Source: UBA6448 sp051893155
GTDB taxonomy: Bacteria; Bacillota_I; Bacilli_A; RF39; UBA660
Assembly (NCBI GenBank): GCA_051893155.1
Contig: JBJFGY010000018.1
Span: forward strand, 1 to 15,107
Reading direction: 5' to 3'
Length of the DNA stretch: 15,107 bases
The first letter of the stretch is position 1. Every line of letters begins with the position of its first letter. Below are positions 1 through 7,042 of this stretch, piece after piece. The notes beneath the pieces were generated by a model. It had not been told where the DNA came from. It ran no database searches and was given only the letters and a program-made list of their open reading frames with translations. A program made the translations under genes and the position numbers.

Positions 1-54
1 TTGTAAGCACCTACTATCTTGTAAGCACCTACTATCTTGTAAGCACCTACTATC
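1..54. repeat. Three perfect 18-bp tandem repeats at window edge
   Basis: The unit TTGTAAGCACCTACTATC is present three times head to tail without mismatch. The array begins at the first base of the window, so it may continue to the left. The unit length is a multiple of three, but no start codon or ribosome binding site is associated with it here, and a terminator for the flanking minus-strand gene follows directly, so I read it as an intergenic minisatellite-like repeat. Its function is unknown. Confidence 0.85.
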
Positions 55-57
55 TAT

Positions 58-83
58 AAAAATTCTAGCATTTGCATGCTAGA
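58..83 (-). terminator. Intrinsic terminator of the XRE-membrane gene
   Basis: On the minus strand an 8-bp perfect stem (TCTAGCAT/ATGCTAGA, 64-83) closes a GCAA loop (GNRA class) and is followed by ATTTTTA. It lies about 40 bases after the stop codon of the minus-strand regulator gene. Confidence 0.7.
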
Positions 84-122
84 TTAGTCAATACTTTTTT
101 GGTAAATTTTTCTATTTTTTAT

Positions 123-800
123 TTAACAATCTTCAAAAGTAATAGGTATTTTATATATAACTTCTTTTTCTTCATCTGACAAAGCAGTAATTTCTAAATA
201 CAAAGAACTATCTTTATAATATTTACAACTTGGAGTATAATTTTCAACAACAAAACTTACATTTTCTAAAAAATTTTTTAATGTAATTTCTTTTTCTTCT
301 TCATATTTATATTCACTAATCTTATTTAAATTTCCATCATGATCTTCATATAAAATACTACTTATATTATGATAAAGTTTATTATCATCTGAGCAATAAG
401 TTGCATTTAAATATATTGATGATTTTTTTGCATCATAAGTAATACTACCTGTTACATTAAAACCATTACAAGTACCATTTAATTTTTTAAATTCATAATT
501 ATGATTATGTAAGACTAGAAATAAAATTAATACTACTAATAATACTACTAATATTATTACAATTATATAAATTTTTTTATTTTTTGTTTTTTCTTTTTCT
601 TTTCCACTTAATAAATAATCTAAATCAACATTAAATTTTTCACTTATTTGTTGTAATATTAAAATATCTGGTATACTTTTACCATTTTCCCATTTAGAAA
701 CAGCTTGAAAAGTTACTCCAAGTAAAGAAGCAAGTTCTTTTTGAGTTAAATTATTCTTTTTTCTTAAATCTTTTATAATAAAACTAAAATTATTATTCAT
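123..800 (-). CDS. XRE-family regulator with membrane anchor and extracellular domain
   Basis: 225 aa. Residues about 7-65 form a Cro/C1-type helix-turn-helix (LTQKELASLLGVTFQAVSKW, then DYLLSGKE). A lysine-rich stretch follows, then one strongly hydrophobic transmembrane segment at about 76-98 and a polar C-terminal domain of about 125 residues with several cysteines, predicted outside the cell. Start: ATG at 800 with AAGGA seven bases upstream. Proteins of this layout occur in Firmicutes as DNA-binding regulators held at the membrane. The C-terminal domain is not recognised. The gene is divergent from the GH25 lipoprotein gene 74 bases away, so it may control that gene or itself, perhaps in response to an envelope signal; this is inference. 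A GNRA-loop terminator follows it. Confidence 0.8.
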   Translation of the reverse strand: MNNNFSFIIKDLRKKNNLTQKELASLLGVTFQAVSKWENGKSIPDILILQQISEKFNVDLDYLLSGKEKEKTKNKKIYIIVIILVVLLVVLILFLVLHNHNYEFKKLNGTCNGFNVTGSITYDAKKSSIYLNATYCSDDNKLYHNISSILYEDHDGNLNKISEYKYEEEKEITLKNFLENVSFVVENYTPSCKYYKDSSLYLEITALSDEEKEVIYKIPITFEDC

Positions 801-840
801 ATCTATTTCCTTAATACAAATATATTATCATAATTTTTAT

Positions 841-868
841 TTATAAACAAATAAATATTTGGTATTAT
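841..868 (+). promoter_or_regulatory. Extended -10 promoter of the GH25 gene, possibly leaderless
   Basis: TG-G-TATTAT at 860-868 matches an extended -10 element. TTATAA at 841-846 is a weak -35 with a 16-bp spacer. The expected start of transcription, about seven bases after the -10, falls on or beside the ATG at 875, and no Shine-Dalgarno sequence is visible upstream of that ATG. Confidence 0.5.
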
Positions 869-874
869 AAATAT

Positions 875-2008
875 ATGAAGAAAGTAATTTTATTAATATG
901 TTTATTTTTATTATGTAGTTGTAAATTAAATAAAGATTTAACTTTAGAAAAAAATATTTTTGAATATGGTGAAGAAGTTTATATAAATGAAATAAGTAAT
1001 ATAGAATGTAATAATAAAATTAATACATTAAAATTAGGAAATAATAAAGAAATAATTCATTGTAATAATAAAAAATATGAAATTAATTATGAAGTTAAAG
1101 ATAAAACTAAACCAATTATATGGATGAGTAATGTAATATCTAGAAATGTTGGTTATGAAGATGATATTGCAAGTGAAATAACCTGTATGGATAATGCTGA
1201 TAGAAAGCCAAATTGTTATATTGTTGGTGATTATGATGTTAATACAGTTGGAACTTATAATTTAACATTTGTCGCAATTGATTATTCTGGTAATAAATCT
1301 AGTAAAGACTTTAAATTAGTTATTAAAGAAAAAAGTCAAAAAGTTATAAGTAATAATTCTGCTGGAAATCTTACAAATTATTTACCTTTTGAAGATGTTT
1401 ATAATGAAAGAAAAAATGAAAATACTTTAATTGGAATTGATGTTTCAAAATATCAAGGTAATATTGACTGGCAAAAAGTAAAAAATGCTGGTGTTGAATT
1501 TGTTATAATAAGATTAGGATATAGATATTATTATGATGAACCATTAACTTTAGATCCATATTTTTTACAAAATATAAAAGGTGCTACTCAGGCAGGAATA
1601 AAAATTGGAATATATTTTTATTCTTATGCAAAAAACAAAGAAGATGCTATAGAAGAAGCAAATTTTGTTTTAGATAATATAAAAGGATATAATATTGAAA
1701 TGCCTATAGCATTTGACTGGGAAAGTTTTAATTATTTTAATGCAAGTGAAATAAATTTATATGATTTAACCGAAGTATCAAATACTTTTTTAGATACAAT
1801 AAAAAAAGCTGGCTATACGCCCGTTCATTATGCTAGTAAATCTTATCTTGAATATATTTGGGGACCAATTAAACATGATATTTGGCTAGCTCATTACACT
1901 AATGAAACTACATATAAAGGTAAATACGTAATGTGGCAACTTGCCTCAAACGGAAAAGTTGATGGAATAAATAACTATGTAGATATAGATATTTATTATA
2001 AAAATTAA
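875..2008 (+). CDS. GH25 family lysozyme (muramidase) lipoprotein
   Basis: 377 aa. The N-terminus is a lipoprotein signal peptide: MKK, hydrophobic core, then LCSC with Cys16 as the likely lipidated residue. Residues about 78-152 look like a bacterial Ig-like domain (TVGTYNLTFVAIDYSGNKS). From about 185 to the end is a glycoside hydrolase family 25 catalytic domain: GIDVSKYQGNIDW with Asp189, GIYFYSYA, and IAFDWES with Asp281 and Glu283 as probable catalytic acids, ending VDGINNYVDIDIY. GH25 enzymes cleave the MurNAc-GlcNAc beta-1,4 bond of peptidoglycan; here the protein would act on the outer face of the membrane in wall turnover. The stop codon is one base from that of the convergent gene. 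Translation may start on a leaderless transcript. Confidence 0.92.
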   Translation: MKKVILLICLFLLCSCKLNKDLTLEKNIFEYGEEVYINEISNIECNNKINTLKLGNNKEIIHCNNKKYEINYEVKDKTKPIIWMSNVISRNVGYEDDIASEITCMDNADRKPNCYIVGDYDVNTVGTYNLTFVAIDYSGNKSSKDFKLVIKEKSQKVISNNSAGNLTNYLPFEDVYNERKNENTLIGIDVSKYQGNIDWQKVKNAGVEFVIIRLGYRYYYDEPLTLDPYFLQNIKGATQAGIKIGIYFYSYAKNKEDAIEEANFVLDNIKGYNIEMPIAFDWESFNYFNASEINLYDLTEVSNTFLDTIKKAGYTPVHYASKSYLEYIWGPIKHDIWLAHYTNETTYKGKYVMWQLASNGKVDGINNYVDIDIYYKN

Positions 2009-2009
2009 A

Positions 2010-2564
2010 TTAAGTTTTATTTACTATTTTTGCACCACGTACAATATTTGGTTTTTTTGTAGAATAAATATTATCTACAAGAAAAAATACTAATAATATA
2101 GTGCAAATTATACTTACTACTTTATATGAAATTTTTTCAAATAATTTAATTAATTTTGGAATTATAAAATAATAAACTAATGTAGCTATTATTGCAAAAA
2201 TAAGTGTATATAAAAAACATACTCTACCATTTAAATTTAAAGGTTTTTTTGAATAATCCCACCATATTATACCCTTAGTTATTTCTAAATAAAGACTAGA
2301 TAAGTACTCTACTAAAAAACAAATTATAAAAGAAAGAGAAAACACAACGTGAGGTTTTTCTTTATATTTTTTTAGTAATAAATATACAAGTATTCCAGCT
2401 AGACCATAAATAGGAAGCCAAGGTCCATGTAAAACTCCACGTTTAATAAAACCATGACCTTTTCTTATTTCATTTAATACTTCAAAAATCCAACCAATTA
2501 CCGATAAAGTAAAAAATAAAAGTATATAAATAAATAACTTATTTTCTTTTTGTTTGCTTTTCAT
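2010..2564 (-). CDS. CmpB-like membrane protein (putative ABC-transporter type IV family)
   Basis: 184 aa from the chosen ATG at 2564. An ATG two codons earlier (2570) abuts the AAAAGGA ribosome binding site, whereas 2564 has a six-base spacing. About five hydrophobic segments are present. Family signature (PF06541-type) motifs are visible: GWIFE near the N-terminus, GFIKRGVLHGPWLPIYG, FLVEYLSS...E, WWDYS and LNGRVC. These proteins are annotated as putative ABC transporter permeases, but the biochemical role is poorly known. It is a diverged paralogue of the gene just upstream, 21 bases away, and is probably the last gene of the same operon. Confidence 0.85.
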   Translation of the reverse strand: MKSKQKENKLFIYILLFFTLSVIGWIFEVLNEIRKGHGFIKRGVLHGPWLPIYGLAGILVYLLLKKYKEKPHVVFSLSFIICFLVEYLSSLYLEITKGIIWWDYSKKPLNLNGRVCFLYTLIFAIIATLVYYFIIPKLIKLFEKISYKVVSIICTILLVFFLVDNIYSTKKPNIVRGAKIVNKT

Positions 2565-2585
2565 AAACATTCCTTTTTATAATTA

Positions 2586-3446
2586 TTAATTTTTTTTTGC
2601 TTTATTTTTTTCTTTTTTGATTTTATTTTTTATTTTATCTTTTTTATTTTGCTCTTTTTTGCGATTTTTATTTATATTTTCTTTAAAAGAGGCTTTTTCT
2701 TTTTTTATTTTTCTTTTAAATTTAGCTTTTTGTTCTTTTTCTTTTTGACGCTTTATATTAATATTTTCTTTTAAAATGGCTTGTTGTTTTTTTACCTCTC
2801 TTTTTAATTTATCTTTTTGCTCTTTTATTTTTTCAGGAAAAATTATAATTAATTTATTACCAAGTAATGATTTACTTAATATTTCTTTACCTTTTGCAAC
2901 AATTTCTCTTGTATTATCCCTTTTTTTAAAAACATTTTCTTCTTTGATTTTAAATATTAGTTTAAAAGAAAATATATTATCTAATATAAATATTATTAAT
3001 GATATATAAAAAAATATATTTATTGTAAAAGGAGAAAGTCTTAATATTTTAGTTTCTAAAAAAGGATTTATAAGTTTTATTAAAATTAATCCCATAAATC
3101 CGAAATAGATTGCATTTTTAAGACATACTCTTCCATCAATATTAAACCTTTTATTTGAATAGTCCCACCATCTAGCATTAAATATAATTTCCATAAAGTA
3201 ACTTGCTAAATATTCTACAGTAGTACAAATAATTAATGAAAGAATAAATATTACATATGGATTAGTAAATTTATTTAAAATTAAAACCATAATTAATGCA
3301 GAAAATCCATAGATTGGACAATAAGGGCCTATTAAAAAGCCCCTATTAATAAAACCTTTTTCTCTATCATATGTTGCAAATTCTTCACATATCCAACCAA
3401 ATATAGAATAAAGTATAAATAAAATAAAATATATCTTTATGTTCAT
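2586..3446 (-). CDS. CmpB-like membrane protein with lysine-rich repeat tail
   Basis: 286 aa. Residues 1-165 hold the same family signature as the next gene: GWICEE, GFINRGFLIGPYCPIYG, VEYLASY, WWDYS and IDGRVC, with about five membrane segments. From about residue 168 the protein becomes a highly charged, lysine-rich, probably helical cytoplasmic tail that its neighbour lacks. Residues 223-251 and 252-280 are two tandem 29-residue copies (KENIN...KIKKEK in each), with a degenerate partial copy before them. The start overlaps the HD-domain gene's stop by four bases (ATGA), so translation is probably coupled. The tail could contact nucleic acid, ribosomes or acidic membrane lipids; no function is established. 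Confidence 0.85.
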   Translation of the reverse strand: MNIKIYFILFILYSIFGWICEEFATYDREKGFINRGFLIGPYCPIYGFSALIMVLILNKFTNPYVIFILSLIICTTVEYLASYFMEIIFNARWWDYSNKRFNIDGRVCLKNAIYFGFMGLILIKLINPFLETKILRLSPFTINIFFYISLIIFILDNIFSFKLIFKIKEENVFKKRDNTREIVAKGKEILSKSLLGNKLIIIFPEKIKEQKDKLKREVKKQQAILKENINIKRQKEKEQKAKFKRKIKKEKASFKENINKNRKKEQNKKDKIKNKIKKEKNKAKKN

Positions 3447-3943
3447 GATTTACTACCTCTTTTTAATCCAATATATTTTAAACATTTTGTAGGATGTTTT
3501 AAAACATACATAGAACACTTTTTATCTACAAGAGAAACTATCCAACTTTCTATGTATTTTGGAGGAATAATATTAAGAGGAAACATATGCCTTAGAATTA
3601 TATTTTCTATCTTTTCATTCATAAGTTCAGGAAACACCTTTTTTGAATTTTCTAAAGCCTGCCTTGCATGAACAAATCCATGCATTTGAAAAAATTTTTT
3701 GTGAACGTGTTTTTTTTGCCAATCTTCATAATAAAAATCATGAAGTAATCCTCCAATAGCAGCACTTTTATAATCTAAATTTAATTTTTTTGCACACAAA
3801 TAAGCAGAAAATGATACTTTCATTGAGTGTTCATAAACCGATTCATTTTCATGATGTGCATAATCTTTTCTTTTAAGAAATTCTTCATTATTTATAATTG
3901 GATCAATTATATCCAAAAATTCTTGAAAATATACTTTTGTCAT
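3443..3943 (-). CDS. HD-domain phosphohydrolase
   Basis: 166 aa. The HD metal-binding set is visible in order: His39 in YEHSMKVS, His68-Asp69 in LLHDFYYEDW, His119 in RHMFPLN, and Asp140 in SLVDKKCS. Single-domain HD proteins hydrolyse phosphate esters of nucleotides or related substrates; the substrate here cannot be read from the sequence. Start: ATG at 3943 with AGGTGA a few bases upstream. It is the first gene of a minus-strand operon followed by two CmpB-like membrane proteins, with a four-base overlap to the first. The same pairing of HD and CmpB-like genes could be tested in relatives. Confidence 0.85.
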   Translation of the reverse strand: MTKVYFQEFLDIIDPIINNEEFLKRKDYAHHENESVYEHSMKVSFSAYLCAKKLNLDYKSAAIGGLLHDFYYEDWQKKHVHKKFFQMHGFVHARQALENSKKVFPELMNEKIENIILRHMFPLNIIPPKYIESWIVSLVDKKCSMYVLKHPTKCLKYIGLKRGSKS

Positions 3944-4051
3944 ATTTCACCTAACATTTAGATTTTTTAGTATAAATCTATGCAGTTAACAAATAAATTA
4001 TATTATAAAATTCAGATAAAATAAATATTAAATTTAAATAAATCATTTTTC

Positions 4052-5236
4052 TTAAAAATTAAACATAATCCATTCCGGTTTTAATATTAAAAGTATTCCC
4101 ATTACTAATAATAATATTCCCCCAATTAAATTAACATATTTATTATATTTTGTACTAATTCCTTTTGCCTCAAAAGCCTTAATTGATAAAATTAATATAA
4201 TTGTATCATCTATAATATAAAAGAAAATATAAATAAGTAAATAAATTATTTTTTTTAGTCCATATATTTTATTTAACGATAACATTTCTAGAAAAATCGC
4301 TGGAAATCCTAGAGAACATGCAAATTCAATTAAATTTACTGATATTGCAAAAAATATTGTTGCTATTAGCATTAAAATTGTACTTTTTTTACATAAAATA
4401 TTATTAATTTTAGAAATTATATTTTGTCTTTTTTCTTTTTTTACTACATGACAACCTGTTATTTTTCTTGTTTTAATATAAACATATAAATTATATATAC
4501 CTAAAATAATGGCAAAAATAGCAATAATGTTTCTTATATATAAAACTGCTGATAAATCTAAAATAATACCAATACCTAGCATTGACAAAAAATATACTAA
4601 TGCTGAAGTAAATATAAATGTAAAACCAACTATTTTCATTTTCTTTTTATCTTTTATTGTAATACACATATTAATAAGTAAAAGTAGTATCCACATTGCA
4701 CACGGATTAAAACCATCAACAGTTCCTAATATAATGGCAACAATTGGAATTGATACACTTTTCATATTTACTTTTCCAAGTAATGGTATTTTTACACTAT
4801 CTTTATCTTCCGAAATATTATTAATTAAATTATCAATTTCAGTTTCCATTTTTTCTTTAATAGTATCAGAAAAACCAACATAATATTTTTCTCCAATTAC
4901 TGTGTATGGTACACTTTTAGAAATATCATCTTTTAATACTTCTTTAGCTTTTAGATAATACTCTTTATTTTGTTTATTATTTTTTATTTCATAATCATAA
5001 ATATTTACTGAATTTGGATATTTTTCTTTTATTTCTTCTAGCCATTTTTCTTCATTAGCACAATGTGGACATCCATCAATTCTAAATAAATATATATTAA
5101 TTTCATTATCTTTTATTTTTGCTCCTGTAACTTTGGATATAACATCTGTATAATTATTTTCTAACGCAAAAATATTTAATGGAATTAAAATTATTAAAAT
5201 TATTAAAATTAAAAAAAACTTATATATCTTTTTCAT
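4052..5236 (-). CDS. Thioredoxin-domain plus CcdA/DsbD-like membrane thiol protein
   Basis: 394 aa. A signal anchor (residues 5-24) leads to an extracytoplasmic thioredoxin-like domain with the redox motif Cys56-Pro-His-Cys59 and a cis-Pro candidate, Pro110 (SVPYTV). From about 162 to the end is a polytopic membrane domain with about six helices and two conserved intramembrane cysteines, Cys179 (GFNPCAMW) and Cys307 (EFACSLGFP), the pattern of CcdA/DsbD electron carriers. It probably moves reducing equivalents across the membrane to the external thioredoxin domain. The start overlaps the upstream small thioredoxin-like gene by four bases (ATGA), and that cytoplasmic protein is a plausible electron donor. 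The fusion order, thioredoxin before membrane domain, is the reverse of the C-terminal thioredoxin in classical DsbD. Confidence 0.85.
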   Translation of the reverse strand: MKKIYKFFLILIILIILIPLNIFALENNYTDVISKVTGAKIKDNEINIYLFRIDGCPHCANEEKWLEEIKEKYPNSVNIYDYEIKNNKQNKEYYLKAKEVLKDDISKSVPYTVIGEKYYVGFSDTIKEKMETEIDNLINNISEDKDSVKIPLLGKVNMKSVSIPIVAIILGTVDGFNPCAMWILLLLINMCITIKDKKKMKIVGFTFIFTSALVYFLSMLGIGIILDLSAVLYIRNIIAIFAIILGIYNLYVYIKTRKITGCHVVKKEKRQNIISKINNILCKKSTILMLIATIFFAISVNLIEFACSLGFPAIFLEMLSLNKIYGLKKIIYLLIYIFFYIIDDTIILILSIKAFEAKGISTKYNKYVNLIGGILLLVMGILLILKPEWIMFNF

Positions 5237-5493
5237 ATTATTTCATCCATTTCTTTCAATATTTCATTTTTACTTTTTTCACCAATAATTCTTTTTATTT
5301 CAATATCATTTTTTTCAAAAATTACTACTGGTAAAATATCTTTGACATTATATTTTTTTATTTTATCTTCATCTAAATCAAAATCAAAACTAATATATTC
5401 AAATTCAGGATGTATTTTTTTGATATCATTCCAAATTCCTTTTGATATTAAACATCCAGGACACCACATTGCATTAATTATTATTATTTTCAT
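5233..5493 (-). CDS. Small thioredoxin-like protein, CPGC motif
   Basis: 86 aa without a signal peptide, so cytoplasmic. The fold pattern is beta strand (KIIIINA), then the redox motif Cys11-Pro-Gly-Cys14 after Met-Trp, then a strand-helix pattern with a cis-Pro candidate in DILPVVIF. The length is below that of typical thioredoxin (about 105 aa) and nearer to glutaredoxin-like proteins. The ATG at 5493 has AAGGAG seven bases upstream, inside the cysteine desulfurase gene; it overlaps that gene by 20 bases and the next by four. Likely role: reductase partner of the membrane thiol protein, or acceptor or reductant for sulfur mobilised by the desulfurase (inference). Confidence 0.82.
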   Translation of the reverse strand: MKIIIINAMWCPGCLISKGIWNDIKKIHPEFEYISFDFDLDEDKIKKYNVKDILPVVIFEKNDIEIKRIIGEKSKNEILKEMDEII

Positions 5494-6589
5494 TTACTAA
5501 CTCCTTAAAAATTATCAAAAAATTTTCTATTTCATCTTTTGTTGTTAAGTATGATAAACTTATTCGTATTGAATTACTTGCAAGAAAATTATCTTTAGTT
5601 ATAGCATATACACTTTTCGAAGGACTTGTATTTAGTGAACAAGCCGATTGCTTTGATACACAAATATTTTTTTCATATAATTTATCTACTATGTCACTTG
5701 CATTTGATATGCTAATATTTAATATATTATCTACAGATTTTTCTGGAGAATTTATATGTACTTTATCTATTTTTTTTATGTTACTAATTAACATTTTTTT
5801 TAAATTACTAATATAATTTAAATTATTATCTAAATTAGTTGTAATTAATTCTAATGCATAAGCACATGAAACAATATTTGCTGTTACAGGTGTTCCACTT
5901 CGATAATTAGTTGTTGATTTTCCACCATGAATAAGTGGAGTTAATTTTATATTATTAAAATTAATTAACACGCCTATTCCATTTAAGCCATAAAATTTAT
6001 GAGGTGCAAATGTAAGAAAATCAACACCTTCATAATTAATATTTATTTTGCCAATTGCTTGAGTTGCATCAGTATGAAAAATTATATTATGTTTTTTAAC
6101 TATTTTAACTATTTCGTTAATTGGTTGAATAGTGCCAAGTTCAGAATCAACTGAGGTAATACTAACTAAAATAGTATCCTCTCTAATCTCTTTTTCAAGC
6201 TTTTTTAAATCAATAATTCCATTATCATCTAATGGTATTACGGAAACATCAAATCCCAAAGAACATAAATAATTACAAGGTGCAATTATACTTGAGTGTT
6301 CAATTTCAGATATAATAATATGTTTACCTTTATTTTTTAATCTATCTGCAAGTCCTTTAATAACCAAATTATTTGATTCGCTAGAACCAGATGTATATAT
6401 AATATTTTCTTTTTTAGTATTAAAATATTGTGCAATGCTTTCACTTGCATTATCAATTAAATTTTTGGCTTTAATTCCTTCATTATGTATACTATTTGGG
6501 TTACCATAAAATTCCATGGTAACTTTATTAAATTTATCTAATACCCTTTTATCAACTGGAGTATTTGCAGCATAATCTAAATATATCAT
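5474..6589 (-). CDS. Cysteine desulfurase (NifS/IscS-like), PLP-dependent
   Basis: 371 aa, a normal length for the class V aminotransferase-fold NifS/IscS group. Visible residues: LDYAANTP at the N-terminus, GSSESNN, His98 (EIEHSS), Asp174 and Gln177 (HTDATQ) for the cofactor, Lys198 (APHKFYG) as the PLP Schiff-base lysine, RSGTP at 230-234, and catalytic Cys317 (QSACS). It removes sulfur from cysteine as an enzyme-bound persulfide for Fe-S cluster or tRNA thiolation pathways. Start: ATG at 6589 with GAGGG upstream. No IscU/NifU or ThiI/MnmA partner is next to it; instead two thiol-redox genes follow with overlapping ends, suggesting a special sulfur-transfer or thiol role. Confidence 0.93.
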   Translation of the reverse strand: MIYLDYAANTPVDKRVLDKFNKVTMEFYGNPNSIHNEGIKAKNLIDNASESIAQYFNTKKENIIYTSGSSESNNLVIKGLADRLKNKGKHIIISEIEHSSIIAPCNYLCSLGFDVSVIPLDDNGIIDLKKLEKEIREDTILVSITSVDSELGTIQPINEIVKIVKKHNIIFHTDATQAIGKININYEGVDFLTFAPHKFYGLNGIGVLINFNNIKLTPLIHGGKSTTNYRSGTPVTANIVSCAYALELITTNLDNNLNYISNLKKMLISNIKKIDKVHINSPEKSVDNILNISISNASDIVDKLYEKNICVSKQSACSLNTSPSKSVYAITKDNFLASNSIRISLSYLTTKDEIENFLIIFKELVNENNNN

Positions 6590-6609
6590 AATTATCCCTC
6601 TTCAAAAAA

Positions 6610-6638
6610 ATTATAAAGTAATTTTATATTTTTAACAA
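6610..6638 (-). promoter_or_regulatory. Promoter of the cysteine desulfurase operon
   Basis: On the minus strand, TTGTTA (6638-6633), a 17-bp spacer and TATAAT (6615-6610) precede the start codon at 6589, giving a short leader that contains the GAGGG ribosome binding site. Confidence 0.55.
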
Positions 6639-6645
6639 TAAACTA

Positions 6646-6686
6646 TTAGTTGAATATACTATATATTTAGTTGAATATCATATAAT
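6646..6686 (+). promoter_or_regulatory. Two 12-bp direct repeats and -10 box before the DUF5661-like gene
   Basis: TTAGTTGAATAT occurs at 6646-6657 and 6667-6678, 21 bp apart (two helical turns), ending two bases before TATAAT at 6681-6686. The spacing suggests a regulator binding site over the -35 zone; no good -35 is present at the right distance. The GGTGAT ribosome binding site (6692-6697) lies right at the expected 5' end of the RNA. Confidence 0.45.
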
Positions 6687-6700
6687 TTAATGGTGATTAT

Positions 6701-6970
6701 ATGTATAATAAAGATGAAATAGAAAGTGTAAGTAAAATGTTAGGAATTAAATTTGATAAATTTTCTTTAGAGGATTTAATAGCCGGGGTTAATGTTGAAC
6801 TAGAACATGGACTTATTAATAAAAGTACTAATGTTACAGATAATGAATTAATTATGACTATGAAAATTGCTCTTGCACATTTAAATGAATTTCCTAATTA
6901 TTATAATAAAGATTATGGAATATTAAAATTTGAAGAATTTTTAAAAACAAAAAAACAAACCAATAAATGA
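6701..6970 (+). CDS. DUF5661-like small protein
   Basis: 89 aa, no signal peptide or membrane segment, rich in acidic residues and mostly helical by eye. The block VNVELEHG...TNVTDNELIMTMKIALAHLNEFPNYY resembles the DUF5661 family, whose hallmark is a helix ending in HL-x-EFP-x-YY. The family occurs in bacteria and phages and has no established function. Start: ATG at 6701 with GGTGAT four bases upstream. It stands alone on the plus strand, divergent from the cysteine desulfurase operon. Its 3' end coincides with a hairpin that terminates transcription coming from the right. The serine recombinase element begins 16 bases downstream, but the gene lies outside the repeats and is taken as host DNA. 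Confidence 0.7.
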   Translation: MYNKDEIESVSKMLGIKFDKFSLEDLIAGVNVELEHGLINKSTNVTDNELIMTMKIALAHLNEFPNYYNKDYGILKFEEFLKTKKQTNK

Positions 6971-6976
6971 TTTGTT
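6949..6976 (-). terminator. Intrinsic terminator facing left, probably the original tRNA-His terminator
   Basis: On the minus strand a 9-bp stem (right arm 6968-6976, left arm 6954-6962, one G-T pair, loop of five) runs into seven T residues (6955-6949). It overlaps the stop codon of the plus-strand gene. No minus-strand gene lies directly upstream in the present arrangement. It sits ten bases from the displaced tRNA-His 3'-end repeat at 6986, the position expected for the terminator of that tRNA before the element inserted. Confidence 0.65.
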
Positions 6977-6985
6977 AATTTATCT

Positions 6986-6997
6986 ATGGGGCGGAAT
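6986..6997. repeat. Left attachment repeat (displaced tRNA-His 3' end)
   Basis: ATGGGGCGGAAT matches the tRNA-His 3' end at 14878-14889 at 11 of 12 positions, in the same orientation, with CGCCCCA reading as the acceptor end plus CCA on the minus strand. In addition AAACAAACCAA occurs 22 bp to its left (6953-6963) and 20 bp to the left of the right copy (14847-14857). Confidence 0.6.
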
Positions 6998-7042
6998 TCC
7001 AATCGGCATAAAACCTTTATTCCTTGCCTTTTTTCTAATTAA

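Noticed and set aside
1..54. CRISPR-like array
   Set aside because: The 18-bp units are directly adjacent with no spacers, and there are no cas genes in the window.
2776..3009. Plus-strand open frame, 77 codons
   Set aside because: Antisense shadow of the CmpB-like gene; no ribosome binding site and low-complexity product.
3944..4051. Terminator or promoter between the thiol operon and the HD operon
   Set aside because: AGATTT/AAATCT and TATACT motifs are present, but neither a T run nor a properly spaced -35 supports a confident call.
4509..4883. Plus-strand open frame, 124 codons
   Set aside because: Antisense to the thioredoxin/CcdA-like gene, which has clear motifs and coupling to its neighbours.
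6986..7030. Remnant tRNA at the left junction
   Set aside because: Only about 12 bases match the tRNA 3' end; no T arm or anticodon arm can be folded, so it is an attachment repeat and not a tRNA fragment gene.
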